From Prorocentrum cordatum (Eukaryota; Sar; Dinophyceae; Prorocentrales; Prorocentraceae), in the NCBI GenBank assembly GCA_963575745.1, contig CAUYUJ010022392.1:581676-645675 (forward strand): a stretch of 64,000 nucleotides of DNA, read 5' to 3'. Shown here piece by piece: positions 49,625 to 60,440 of this stretch; within the stretch, counting starts at the first letter, position 1; each line of letters opens with the position of its first letter. Both the position numbers and the translations under genes were made by a program. The notes below the pieces were generated by a model. That model made no database searches and was not told the origin of the DNA. It worked only from the letters and a program-made list of their open reading frames with translations.

Positions 49625-50755
49625 CTAAGAAGGCGGGTGGCTCTTCAGGGCGGCCTGGAAGCTTGTGAGACAGCTGATTGCGCAGGAGGCCCCGATCCCT
49701 TCTGAGAGGCCACCCCCTGCCTGGAGGCAGCCAGGGGGTCTGAGCTGGATAGGCCCCGAGAAAATCGGTCAGCCAAATCTGCTAAACATCTGTCCCCAGA
49801 CCCCTCCCAGGGTCCATCTCGGTAGTTGTTTACTTTGGATCCGTTTTTGACTGTCCCAGGTACCGAAGACGGCTCCCGCAGACTGACAAGCACCCAAAAA
49901 ACCCTGTCGACCCAACACCTCGAACCTGGCCCCATTCCTGCTCGCAGGAACCAATGCTGGGCCATCTCAGCGCCCCAGCTTGCTCCGATCGCTATCCCTT
50001 CTGAGAGGCCTCTCCTGCCTTCTCAGAGGGCTGCCCCCGCGCCGAGCTGCCCCAACTAGGGGGGAGAGCGGTGCGGACGCGTCCTCGGCTCCGAGAGGCT
50101 GGGCGATGTGGTCGACGCAGCGCTTCAGGTCCTGGAGAGGCTTCCCTCTCTGCACCAGCCTCGAAGATCACTGGGCCCCGAGCCCGTGTATCATTTGATC
50201 CGCCGTCGTCTTCATCCATCGCCCTCATCCTGGCATCGGCGCTTGGCCGTGCTCTTTCGCCTGTGGCCGCTCTCAACAGCGTTCGGCTGCTCCCTTTTCC
50301 TGCCAACGCGTCTGCTCCGATCCATGGCCATTGTACTGCACTGCACTTGAAGAGCACCGCACCTCAAGCCCACAGCGCATGCTCAACTGATTTCCAAGAT
50401 GGGGAGAGGACCGAGGAAAATGGAAAAAGGACAAAGGCAAGTGTGACAAACGCCAATGTCGCTCGACGAGCGTCCCGTGGAAGGAATGGCGGCGGCGCCA
50501 GGACGCCGAAACTTAGAAATGGTCGCGCTGCGCCTGAATCGGCCCCGTGAGGGTGCGAGGATTACACGTGGCTGGCTCCGGAACCCCAGGACCCCACAAC
50601 TTTGACGCCTCGCCTTTGATTCCGCCGCCTTCCGCGGGCCTGCCGCCAGCTTCCGACAGGCGGGCCCGCAGGCGTTCCACTTCCGTTGGCAGCCGCCGAA
50701 GGCGAGGTGAGCCAAAGGCGAGGCCCTTTCCGGAACGCCCTACATGTGCCCCCCC
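49625..50755. other. Unique region, one possible minus-strand exon
   Basis: Mostly unique. A minus-strand frame at about 50045-50155 reads GKPLQDLKRCVDHIAQPLGA, which looks protein-like but is short and unanchored. Otherwise nothing supported. Confidence 0.3.
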
Positions 50756-50756
50756 C

Positions 50757-50778
50757 CACACACACGCGCGCACACACA

Positions 50779-50813
<35 letters not shown>

Positions 50814-50824
50814 GCGCGCCCTCA

Positions 50825-50855
<31 letters not shown>

Positions 50856-51165
50856 GCGCACACACACACACACACGCACGCACACACATACACACACACG
50901 CACACACACACAACACACACATACACACATACACCCGCACGCTCGCACTCGCACACACGCACACACACCCGCACACGCACAGACGCACACACGCACACAC
51001 GCACACACGCACACACGCACACACACACGCACACACGCACACACGCACACACACACACACACACGCACACACGCACACACGCACACACACGCGCATACGC
51101 TGATACGCGCACGCGCACACGCACACGCACACCCGCACACGCACACCCGCACACACACATACACA
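50757..51165 (+). repeat. (CA)n / (CGCA)n array, ~400 bp
   Basis: Alternating purine-pyrimidine CACACGCACGCA throughout, including long (ACGC)n and (CA)n runs. Such DNA can adopt Z-form. Confidence 0.95.
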
Positions 51166-51319
51166 CATCCCGCGCTTGTGGGCAAGTGCTTCCCAGTCGC
51201 GATCGCAAACCGGACCCGACCGAGTGGTCGGACTGGGCCAGACAGAGAGGCCGAATGCCAGGAAAGGGCTCACGCCAGGGAGATCGCCTGCGCATACAGC
51301 AATAGCTGCAAGAGCTGCC

Positions 51320-51375
51320 CCCCTCCTCCTCCTCCTCCTCCTCCTCCTCCTCCTCCTCCTCCTCCTCCTCCTCCT
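51320..51375 (+). repeat. (CTC)n tract
   Basis: Pure CTC triplets. Confidence 0.95.
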
Positions 51376-51519
51376 GGTGTTCTTGACGCCTCCTCTACGT
51401 AAGAACACAGCCCCTTTCTTACGATTGCGCAGCAACTGATGGACCAGATCCTGCAACTGCCATCTGGGCAACAAAGTCTTCTGGGAGAGGCGGGAGGGCC
51501 GGTCTGGGACCCACCCCGC

Positions 51520-51650
51520 TCCCCCTCTCCCCCTCTTTCCCCGACCCGTCGTCCGGAGAACCCCCCCCTCCTCCCTTTCCCGATCCGTCGTCCCGGACAC
51601 CCACCCCTCTCGACTCCTTGGGCTCGAAAATCGGACACCCCCAATCCCCC
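51520..51650 (+). repeat. GATCCGTCGTC array (cassette 2)
   Basis: CCCCGACCCGTCGTCCGGAG and CCCGATCCGTCGTCCCGG units, as at 25440-25613. Confidence 0.8.
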
Positions 51651-51689
51651 CCTTGGCCACGCCGCCCCAGTGGCTCTGGAATCCGACCC

Positions 51690-52645
51690 CTACCAACCTT
51701 TCACCATAACCCCAACACATTGACCCTAACACCCCGTCCCTCACACCCTAACCCTAGCACGTTCACCTAACAGCATTCACCCATAACCCTACCGCCCTAA
51801 TCCTGAAACCCTAACCCTAACAACCTAAACCTAATATTCGGGCCCTGCCAGCCTAACACCTAACACCCTAACACCCTATCTCTATATCAACCTAACCCTA
51901 ACACCCTAACCCTACCATCCTACCCCCTAACCCTACCGCCCTGACCCTAACCCCAACACCATGACCATCACACCCTAACCCTGACATCCGATTCCGAACA
52001 CCCTGACACCCTAACCCTACCACCCACTAACCCTACCGCCCTAACCCTAACTATCGCTGACAACATCACCCTGGCACCCTAACCCTGACACCCGAACCCT
52101 GACACCCTAACCCTGAAACCCGATTCAGAACACCCTGTGCCGCCCTAACCCTAACACCCTAACCCTAACACCATAACCCTAACCCTAACCGTGTCACACT
52201 AATCCAGGCACCCTAACCCTAATATCCTAACCCTACCACCCTAATCCCTAACCATACCGCCCTGACCCTAACACCATCACCCCAACACCCTAACACGATA
52301 ACCTTAACACCACCCTGACCCCAACACCGTAGCACCCTATCCCTAACACCCTAGCCCTACAACCCGTACCGCTAACCCAATCTCTCTATTCATGACGCCC
52401 TAGCCTTGACACCCTAAACCTGACACCCCAACTCTAACACCCTAAGCCTAAAACCATAATCCGAACACTATAGCCCCAACCCTAACACCCTCACCCCGAC
52501 ACCCTAGTTCGACCACCCTACCCCCGAACCCTACCGCCCTAATCCTGAAGCCCTAAACACAACACCCTAACTCTGACACCCTGGCCCTAACCCCCTAGCA
52601 GCCTAACCCTACAAACCTACAAGTTTAACACTAACCCTATGGCGC
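51690..52645 (+). repeat. Degenerate telomere-like array (CCCTAACA/CCCTAACC)n
   Basis: About 950 bp of ACCCTAACCCTAACACCC-type units with much decay. It closes with GGCGCAAAGGGTGAGG as cassette 1 does. No gene. Confidence 0.9.
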
Positions 52646-52679
52646 AAAGGGTGAGGAGGGGGAGGGGTCCAAAACAGGG

Positions 52680-52830
52680 AGGAGGAGGATGAGGAGGAAG
52701 AGGAGGAGGAGGAGGAGGAGGAGGAGGAGGAGGAGGAGGAGGAGGAGGAGGAGGAGGAGAAGGGGGAGGAGCAGGAGGAGGAGGAGGAGGAGGAGGAGGA
52801 GGAGGAGGAGGAGGAGGAGGGGGACGAGGA
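52680..52830 (+). repeat. (GGA)n tract
   Basis: Purine triplet array. Confidence 0.95.
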
Positions 52831-52937
52831 GGAGGAGGCGGCGGAGGGCGGCGAGGGAGAAGCCAGCCCCACGTGGCTCCCAAACCCGGGATCGGCCAGA
52901 GGGAAGTGGCTGACCCCGCTAGCACGAGCCCCCGTCA

Positions 52938-53105
52938 ATTTTAAGGGGCCCAGGAGCAAACAAGCAAATGGGCACACATCCCAGGACTCCCCATCTTTCC
53001 CAAGATTTCCTGGGGCTTCGTTTCCCCCACACTGCCCTATATGTTCCTGTATTTTCCTGGGGGTCGACGATGAATGGTGTGTGTGTGTGTGCTTTTCCCC
53101 TCCTG
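52938..53105 (+). repeat. Family G repeat, copy 3
   Basis: GGGCACACATCCCAGGACTC, GATTTCCTGGGGCTTCG, GGGGGTCGACGATGAATGGT and a (GT)n tail. Confidence 0.8.
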
Positions 53106-53710
53106 AGTCACGTGCGCCCCGAGCGCTCCACACCGCACGGGCGCCGGCCAGCGTGGTCGGCGGGCAGATGTCGACCGGCGTGGCCTCGGCGGCCACGGGC
53201 GAGGCCGAGCGGACCCCTGACGGCGCCGGCTCCTTCCAGAAGCTGATGGCGTTCTTGAGGAGGAGGAGGAGGAGGAGGAGGAGGAGGAGGAGGAGGAGGA
53301 GGAGGAGGAGGAGGAGGAGGAGGAGGAGGAGAGAGGAGGAGGAGGAGGAGGAGAGGAGGAGGAGGAGGAGGAGGGAGGAGGAGGAGGAGGAGGAGGAGGA
53401 GGATGAGGATGAGGAGTGAGGAGGAGGAGGAGGAGGAGGAGGAAGGAGGAGGAGGAGGAGGAGGAGGAGGAGGAGGAGGAGGAGGAGGAGGAGGCGGCTC
53501 CTTCCAGAAGCTGATCGCGTTCTTGAGGTCCTCGATGGGCTGCACGCAGCAGGGGAACTTCGCGAGGACGTCTTGCTGTCGGGGCCGGGGCGCGTGCGCG
53601 CGGGGAGCGCGCCCTCGCTGGGCCGCCCGGGGGGCCCGGCACTGCAGCTGCTTTTCGCGCGGGGCGTTGCCGCCCAGCTTCTGGGCCCGGGGCCCTCACA
53701 CGTCGACCTC
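53105..53710 (-). pseudogene. Coding fragment split by a (GGA)n expansion
   Basis: Minus strand 53710-53495 encodes KLGGNAPREKQLQCRAP, then VLAKFPCCVQPIEDLKNAIS and FWKEP. It is broken by ~235 bp of (TCC)n. A duplicate of the last 32 bp (LKNAISFWKEP again, 53226-53258) follows in a different phase and leads into SPVAAEATPVDICPPTTLAG. The flanking duplication plus frame change suggests repeat expansion inside an exon. The VLAKFP..Q..EDLKNAISF pattern faintly recalls mTERF repeats, but this is not diagnostic. Confidence 0.4.
53258..53495 (+). repeat. (GGA)n expansion inside the broken exon
   Basis: About 235 bp of GGA flanked by 32-bp direct repeats beginning CTTCCAGAAGCTGAT. Confidence 0.95.
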
Positions 53711-53734
53711 GACGTCAGAAAGGTGGCTCGGTCT

Positions 53735-53868
53735 TCTCCTCCTCCTCCTCCTCCTCCTCCTCCTCCTTCTCCTCTCTCCTCCTCCTCCTCCTCCTCCTCC
53801 TCCTCCTCCTCCTCCTCCTCCTCCTCCTCCTCCTCCTCCTCCTCCTCCTCCTCCTCCTCCTCCTCCCG
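53735..53868 (+). repeat. (CTC)n tract
   Basis: Pyrimidine triplet array. Confidence 0.95.
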
Positions 53869-54165
53869 CGCCACTCCTTCACAGACCACCACAGGCTGGG
53901 TCAACAACGGTCCAGACATACATACACTTTGTTCCTCAAAGTCGGATCTCGGGGCAGGGCCAGGGCGAGGGAGCAGAGGGATGCCACACACAACGACGAA
54001 GCAAAGGACTGAAGAGGGCGGTCGGGCGCGACCTTTGCGTGGGCAGGCTGCGCGCGAGTGCCCGCGCAGTCGACCCCGCTTCGAACAATTACGCCACGGC
54101 CCCCGCGCCCGCCACGGCCTCCGCAGATTCGCTGGCCCGTTTGGGCTTCACTCGGTGCGTGACAT

Positions 54166-54342
54166 CAATCGGCGGCGAGCGCGGGGGGGAAGTGAGGAGG
54201 GGCGGGCCTTTTCAGAAGGCTCGGAAGTCCCCCGGCCTTCCGAAAAGTTTTCTGGGTCTTCCCCGAAGACGCAGAAAACCTCTCAGCCGCCTTCTGAGAA
54301 GGCCCTCTCCTTCTCACTGTCCCCCCTCGCTGGCCGCCGAAG
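54166..54342. mobile_element. TTCTCAGAAGG foldback element
   Basis: CGGCGGCGAGCGCGGGGG arm, AGAAAACCTCTCAGCCGCC interior and CCCCCCTCGCTGGCCGCCG arm. Confidence 0.8.
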
Positions 54343-54429
54343 CAGCACCACTGCCTACAAGGTCTACCCCGCGGGGGCGGCCCAGCTAGTTTGCAGGGGG
54401 CCCTGGCCAGTCCTGGGGCGCACCCCGAT

Positions 54430-54660
54430 GACGACGTCAATGACGATGACGATGATGATAACGATGACGATGATGATAATGCTGCTGCTGACGATGCTGA
54501 TGATGATGCTGATGATGATGGCTCCAAGACGGCTCCAGGACGGCTTCGAGACGACACCAGCAAGAAGTCCCCAAGGCGGCGCAAAGGGGCCCCAAGGCGA
54601 CCTCACGAGGGCCTCCAAGAGGCCCAGCAGGGCGCCCATGGGCGCCTCGTGGGCGTCCCG
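54430..54660 (+). repeat. (GATGAC)n then CCAAGACGGC array
   Basis: GATGATGATAACGATGACG to 54525, then a short degenerate 12-bp array. Confidence 0.8.
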
Positions 54661-54671
54661 AGCGCCAGCTT

Positions 54672-54745
54672 GCACCGCGCACATTGGACCACATAGCCTG
54701 CGCCAGGTAGGTTGCACAACGCAGCCTGCACCACACAGGTCGTCT
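54672..54745 (-). repeat. Family J degenerate repeat, copy 3
   Basis: TTGCACCGCGCACATTGGAC and GCAGCCTGCACCACACAGG, complement of the 20036 type. Confidence 0.55.
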
Positions 54746-55195
54746 TTCCGAATGAAGAGATCTCCCGCCCGAGCCCTGGCATGTCGGTTCCCCCTGGAGC
54801 AATAAATCTAACATGTGGGTCTGTCTCACGGCTTTTTCATGTGGAATCAAGCCATCCCAGGCAGGCTCCAGACAGGCCAGTATTGACCCCCCCCACACCT
54901 CATTCCTGTCAGATCAGAAAAGCTATGCGCGCACTTTCGCTTATCTCCAACAGTAAGGTGTCGGAAGCACATTCTTCTAAACGACACCACGAATCCCACA
55001 CGCGCAAACATATCTCGAACTCATTCCAAACAGATGAATTATGCAAGTTCTTCCACAGAAGCACATTCAAGATCAGTTGCTACTCTGATGATGGTCTTCC
55101 CGCGCGGACATGCTGAAACCGTTGCGAACGACATAATACGTTGGCCGTCTCGCCCTCAGCCCGCAATCGCACCTTACCACGCGGCGCATCCGCGT
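54746..55195. other. Unique lower-GC region
   Basis: No repeat match. It may be 3' flank or intron of the minus-strand gene to its right. Nothing decisive. Confidence 0.35.
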
Positions 55196-55405
55196 TTATT
55201 CAACATGGGCCCCGTGCCCGGCTCTGGATAAATTAACATGATGCGGGTCGCTTGCGCGCGCCGCCACGCGCTCGTATCGAAATCCGTTCAAGACCAATTG
55301 TTCGACACTTTTTTTCAGTTGCCCCACCAGGTCTACCAGCGTCAGGCAACGGCCAGGCTCAGCCGCCGCACATACACCGGGCAAGTGAGAGCATTGCTGT
55401 ACCAT
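55196..55405 (-). CDS. Possible downstream exon of the SL-triplet gene
   Basis: Frame ending LTLVDLVGQLKKSVEQLV, NGFRYERVAARASD and a TAA, with natural amino-acid balance. It has an ATG at 55405, but the other frame across the same point (ITTWYSNALTCPVYVRR) also looks plausible. I treat it as a possible exon of the gene at 55661-55963. No family recognised. Confidence 0.3.
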   Translation of the reverse strand: MVQQCSHLPGVCAAAEPGRCLTLVDLVGQLKKSVEQLVLNGFRYERVAARASDPHHVNLSRAGHGAHVE

Positions 55406-55660
55406 GTGGTGATGGACGCCCTCTCAACATAGGTTCACCCTGCGATGCCTGGCAGTGTGCGATGCAGCTGTGCTCCTACATCAGCCGCACTCATATGAAG
55501 CATATATGGTAACACAAGGGGCGAGGAACGACTCTGTCGCTCGGCACGATTTCCCGAAAAATGTCGCATTGGAAGGTCAAACATGCGACACGGAGAAGGC
55601 TCCGCGTCCCCTTTGCCGACGCCCCCCAAAGAATTCGGTAAGGCTATGCCTCAGCTGCCT

Positions 55661-55963
55661 TCAGAGTTGTGTACATTGCCGAATCTGGCTGTTGACGATT
55701 ACCCCACGGCACTCAACAACAGCATGTACCAAATCTTGCGCAACACACTTCCCGTTAACGACTTTATCCGAGACGAAAACGTCCACGTGTGATTTGATGA
55801 GTTCCTTCTGCGAATCCAGCACGAACTTATCCAAGATGTAGCTCTTGATAGGCGCATGGCAGTCGCGCGAACGCTCAGGGACCAGCACCTCTCGCGGCTC
55901 GGGCTGGTGCTTGCGCGTTGTCGTCTGCACACCAGGGACAGCCAACGTCCACGGCTTGCCCAT
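55661..55963 (-). CDS. Unknown protein headed by triple DinoSL relic
   Basis: A 100-aa frame starting MGKPWTLAVPGVQTTTRKHQ, the first in-frame ATG after the SL relics (50-nt leader). It continues PEPREVLVPERSRDCHAPIK, SYILDKFVLDSQKELIKSHV and DVFVSDKVVNGKCVAQDLVH to a TGA at 55661. Codon use is mixed rather than GC-saturated. A donor-like GGG|GTAATC lies near the end, so splicing to more distal exons (55.2-55.6 kb) is possible and the true protein may be longer. I recognise no family. Confidence 0.55.
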   Translation of the reverse strand: MGKPWTLAVPGVQTTTRKHQPEPREVLVPERSRDCHAPIKSYILDKFVLDSQKELIKSHVDVFVSDKVVNGKCVAQDLVHAVVECRGVIVNSQIRQCTQL

Positions 55964-56012
55964 CTGCGGCTGTGGGCAGGCGCCCCGCACGGCCCACACG
56001 CAGGGGGCAACG

Positions 56013-56059
56013 CTTGAGCCCACCTGGAGCCAAATTTGCATGAGCCGAAAGGCTACGGA
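56013..56059 (-). other. Triple tandem DinoSL relic
   Basis: Minus strand reads TCCGTAGCCTTTCGGCTCAT, then GCAAATTTGGCTCCAG, then GTGGGCTCAAG. The first is a near-complete 22-nt leader; the next two are 5'-shortened relics. This nested order is what repeated cycles of trans-splicing, reverse transcription and reinsertion produce. Confidence 0.9.
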
Positions 56060-56103
56060 CCAAGTGTTCGACACGTTTCAACACAGAGCTCTTCGAACAC
56101 ATA

Positions 56104-56150
56104 ATCCCACCTGCCCTCTGGGCGTAGGTGGTCTAGAGAGCTCTCTTTAC
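56104..56150 (+). repeat. Hairpin repeat, family Q copy 2
   Basis: ATAATCCCACCTGCCCTCTG then GGCGTAGGTGGTCTAGAG; see 27633. Confidence 0.75.
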
Positions 56151-57343
56151 AACCCAATTCCTCCCCTGCGGGGAAAGGCTTATCACTGTTCCCTATTGAT
56201 ATACCCCCCCCTCCCCCAGGCGACCGGCAGCCAACCAGGAACAATGATAACTCTATGAGGGCCCCCCCCACCATCCCTGTCAACAAGCAATACAAAGTAC
56301 ACTTTGGGACAAAGTCCAGAGTCATGTTCGTGAGGCCCACGAGCACTTTGTATTGTTTGTTGGCGGGGACGGCGGGGGTGTCAGCATATTGCCTGCTGCG
56401 CGCAGGGCTACCATCCCTGACAAAAATAATGCACAATGCAACTCGCGGCTGAATCTGGATCATGTGCGGCCAGCCCGCGATCACTGTCAAGTGGTGGCCC
56501 CAAAGGGCGGTGGACATGGATCCATATATATATATATATGCCCACCGGGCCCCGAATACCTGTATATATATATACATATGTTTATATATACATGCATCCA
56601 TATCCGCCGCCTCTGGAGGTCCGCGAAGATCGATCCCCCAGGCGGTGGCTATGGATAATCCCCGCCTCGGACACTGGGGCCCCCGAAGAGAAGCATCAGG
56701 CGGCTCCAAGTCCTCCAAGAGCCTCCAGAGGGCCCCAAGATGGCAACTGTTGGGGCTGATTGGGCTGATCCCTCCTTCTATTTAACAAGTTCCCTCCCTT
56801 TACTGCTCCTTCACTTCCCTTCTGGCGACACTTCGCCAAGATATTGTTTCAGAATTGGCTGACAGTGATACATGACATGTTAAGATTAAGCGCCATCTGG
56901 GTGTGGCAGGATACTGCAGAGGTATCGCTCACCACGGACTCACGCCCCTAGGAGACCTCACACAATCCAGGTCGCCACGCCAGACCGACGAATTCAACAC
57001 GATGACAGGGAATCGATTGCTTCGAATGCTGCGAACGCCACGCTGGCATCGAAAAACATATCTCTGGTATCATAAGTCATGACCAACATGCGGCAAATCT
57101 GGCCTGGGCGAAGATCGCAACATGAGCCGAGCCTTTGTTGTCACATACTGCGCACAGCTGTCAAGGGTCACGATGGTCGACTTCAGACGACACACCTGGA
57201 GACGGAGTCTTCCCAATTTGGCCTCTCAAGGCCGAGACATAAGCGCAAACCAGGCGCACTGAAAGTCCAAACACGTCGCATTTGAACTTATGCTCGGTGC
57301 CGATTGGACCACAAGCGCAATGGATTCGCCGGCATGCAAGCCT
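56151..57343. other. Mixed unique region without a supported gene
   Basis: Contains a TATATA tract (56523-56600) and a short CAAGAG stretch (56690-56750). Nothing else supported. Confidence 0.4.
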
Positions 57344-57541
57344 TGGCGGCGAGCTAGGGGGGCAATGAGAAGGAGAAGGCCATCTCAGAAGGCGGCGGGT
57401 TTTCTCAGAAGCCCTCGCGCCTTCGGAGAGGTTTTTTGTCTTCGGGGAAGGCTTAGACAACTTCTCAGAAGGCTTGGGGACTTCCGAGCCTTCTGAGAAG
57501 ACCCGCCCCTTCTCGTGTCCCCCCCTCGCTCGTCGCCGAAA
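57344..57541. mobile_element. TTCTCAGAAGG foldback element
   Basis: TGGCGGCGAGCTAGGGGG arm, CTTCTCAGAAGGCTTGGGG interior and CCCCTCGCTCGTCGCCG arm. Confidence 0.85.
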
Positions 57542-57843
57542 ACCAGAATGAAGAGACCCTGGGGCCCTGGGGGCGCACCAGCTCGGAGGTGACAAGGACG
57601 GTGAGCGGCAACGGTGAAGCACAGCGAAGGGTTCACACCGAGTGGCTTGTATATGCGTCCTGGTTCGAGGACACCTGCAGGAGTGAATGCTACACAGAAG
57701 CTTGCGCAGGCAGAGGCGGCATGCAACACCGAAACGTGAGCCCTGCAGGCGCTGGGGTAGGAATGCCGGGCTGCTCTGGGTTCAACAGCCACGAGGCAAA
57801 GAGAAGAGAGCCCGGGGGGGATGCAGACGGGGGCAGGGACAAT

Positions 57844-58036
57844 CGGGAGCGGCCAAGAGGGGGGGGTCCAAGAGGAGGGGGGGCACAAATCATGGCCGGC
57901 GGCACGTGCGCGGCCCAGGGGGAGGGCCAGGGACGCGATGAAAAAAGAAGAGGTGCCATGAAATCTGGGGAAAATCACGACCCACGCCATGATATCCACC
58001 CCCTCCTAGTCACCACCCCCCTCCTGGCCGCCCCCG
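57844..58036 (+). mobile_element. MITE with GGGGGCGGCCAAGAGG ends, copy 2
   Basis: CGGGAGCGGCCAAGAGGGGG to CCCCCTCCTGGCCGCCCCCG, interior AAATCATGGCCGGCGGCACG as in copy 1. GACAA occurs just outside both ends (57838 region and 58036), a possible target duplication. Confidence 0.8.
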
Positions 58037-58039
58037 CGA

Positions 58040-60165
58040 CAAGCAGGAGCAATGGGCGATGGCAGAAGCCGGTGCAGGAGAGCAGGAGTGGCAGCAGAGG
58101 GCCAGGAAGGGCAGGCCAGTCCGAGCCAAGGCAGGGAGGCCCGGGGGCCGGGGACCAAAGGGCGAGGGGAGCACAGTCTGTGGAGACACAGGACAGACGG
58201 GGAAGGGGAGGAGGAGAGAGAGGGACGGAAGGGCAGGGCGTGTCCTGGTATGCCATGCTGTCGCCTGTGAACTCCAAGAACTGCTTGGCCACGATGCCCT
58301 GGGCACCCCCGAGGGGTGAGCTGGGGGGGTCCACCCCAGCATTCCAGGGGAACGTCTCCCATTCTGGCTGACCCCTCCTCGTCCGCCCTGCTGATTCCAT
58401 GCCTCTTGCTGTTGCCCATGCGTTGCTGCTGCCCTGCTGCTGCTTTTGCTGCTGCTGTTGCTCCTCCTCCTCCTCCTCAACCTCCCGTTTCCAGAGCTAC
58501 CCGACGGCCTGGCATGTTCACTTGGGTGGGCAGCTGTGGCCAGAGCTTTTAACGCGCATCCCCTTCCCGTAGTCTCCTCGCCAGTGAGCGTTCGTGGACT
58601 GCCGAACCGACCCTCCTCCACCTCTGCCCACGGCTTCAAGGCAATCTCCCATTCGGCGCATCGAACATTTTGCTTGCAGCGTCTTTCCCAGAGCACTGTG
58701 CGTGTAAGACACCCTGCCGCTTGACCGCTCCCCAGCAAGGGCTTGCAATCTACAGGAGCGTAGAAGATTGCTCCAGGGAGCGAGGGGGGAGAGCTGCCAG
58801 ACTCGACATCAGCGTAAACACAGGGCTGTGTAGGCGAAAAGGAGGAGGAGCCGCACGAGGTTGAGGAGGACCACGAGGACCTTCCTCAGTTCCACACTCT
58901 GGCCAACAAGACCAATGGAACTCTCACCCTGGCCCCCTTTAGCGGGAGCAGTGCGCATCCACATCTCGAGTCGGGCGGTCCACACCGATCAGAACACTCA
59001 TGGTCGCAAGACCCGAATAGTATCCGGGCTGTCTGCGCAAGGAAATGTTCAAGCCTTGTCACGAAAATGCGGTTGGCTACACCAAAAGAGAAGCCACCAC
59101 AAATCCAGAACGGGATTGATTGGGCTAAGAGGCGTCCAGATCCTCCTCCAGCGTGTCCCCACTCCTCCTCCAGCGTGTCCCCACAGAGCCGACCTGCTCC
59201 TTGCACGTGTTCGTCTCTCTGCCACCTGCTTCTCTCTGACAATTGCCAACCTGGATAAGACGTGCTAGCCAACCGTTCTCGGAATCCGACATGCGCAATT
59301 CGGGATTCACGCCCCCATTGCCACTACAGAACTATAAGCATCATGGCCACGTTTGGCCAACACGGGGGGGGGAATCTTAGCGCTCCTGTCCCGAACCATC
59401 ATGGAGCTCGAACATTTCTCTTCGCGTTCCCCGTCAATCCCGCCTATACAGCGTTCCGCTCGATGATATACGTTCCGCCTATACAGCATTCCCCATCAAT
59501 CCCCAACAGCGTTCCCTTTCAATCCCCGCCCCCTCCCCGTTTTGATCCTCCACCTCCTCATCGTCCTCCGGCTCATCCCATATTCGTCGATTATCCCAGG
59601 TCCCCTCCATGCACGCCCGTGGCAACATGAAGGTGGGGAGCATCGCTGGTGTCCGCATATGGTCATCCTTCAATGGAGATGCGCACATAAAGCCTCCCGA
59701 CCCACAAACTCAGCATCCACTTGAGACAATCACGCTGCGGACCAAGCCTCACCAATATGTTGCGATGATGGCTGCGCATGCTGCTCGCACACTCCGAACT
59801 TTGCCGACCAAGATCGCACGCAAAGGCGGAGACACAAACACACATGCGCAAAACCGTCACCGATCGCATTCGCACGCATACGCGCACAACACAAGACAGA
59901 CCACACTTCAGCGATCAAAGACGTGCGCGAGCTCGCTTAGATGCGCACATGCGGTTTGCTGAAATTCCAAGGGAGTCCCCTCTGGGCGGCCACTTGTCCA
60001 TAGCGGGCGGGCTCACGCAAATCCTCTCCCCAGTCTTCCCACCCCCTGAGTGAAGGGTTAGCCTCCCCCTTGACCCTTACACCAAAGGTCCACACCTCAA
60101 CTCCCAAAGGCCGTGAAGACGCCTCCCCAAGAGGGTGCTGCTTCTGCCACGCTATTCAGCTTGTC
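58040..60165. other. Unique region without a supported gene
   Basis: About 2.1 kb. Short (CTG)n/(CTC)n near 58430-58480, duplicated TCCTCCAGCGTGTCCCCAC (59143, 59163), and CCGCCTATACAGC repeats (59448, 59486). No ORF is convincing. Confidence 0.4.
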
Positions 60166-60440
60166 CCCAAGACGCCCCCAAGACGAGGAGCCCCCAAGAG
60201 GCTCCAGAGAAGACCCAGAAGCCCCCCAAGAGGCCCCCAAGACAGCCCACGATATCCCTGACATGGCCTATGGGGCCCCCAAAGAGCAAGAAGACTTCCG
60301 AAGGCTGCAAAATGCCCACGGCTTGCCTCAGAGAGAGCGCCCCAGACGCCCGCAAGACTGCCGAACAGCGCCAAGAAGCCCCCAAGAGGCTCACAAGAGA
60401 GCTCCAAGAGGCCCCCGATGTCCCCCCAAAAAGGGAGCCG
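60165..60440 (+). repeat. CCCCAAGAGGCC array
   Basis: Degenerate 12-bp array. Confidence 0.75.

Noticed and set aside
50757-51744. Cys/Val- and His/Thr-rich frames over the (CA)n/(CGCA)n array
   Set aside because: Direct translation of dinucleotide repeats in all phases.
56013-56059. SL RNA gene(s)
   Set aside because: A functional SL RNA gene needs a GT donor directly after the leader plus an Sm-binding site. Neither follows any of the SL matches here.
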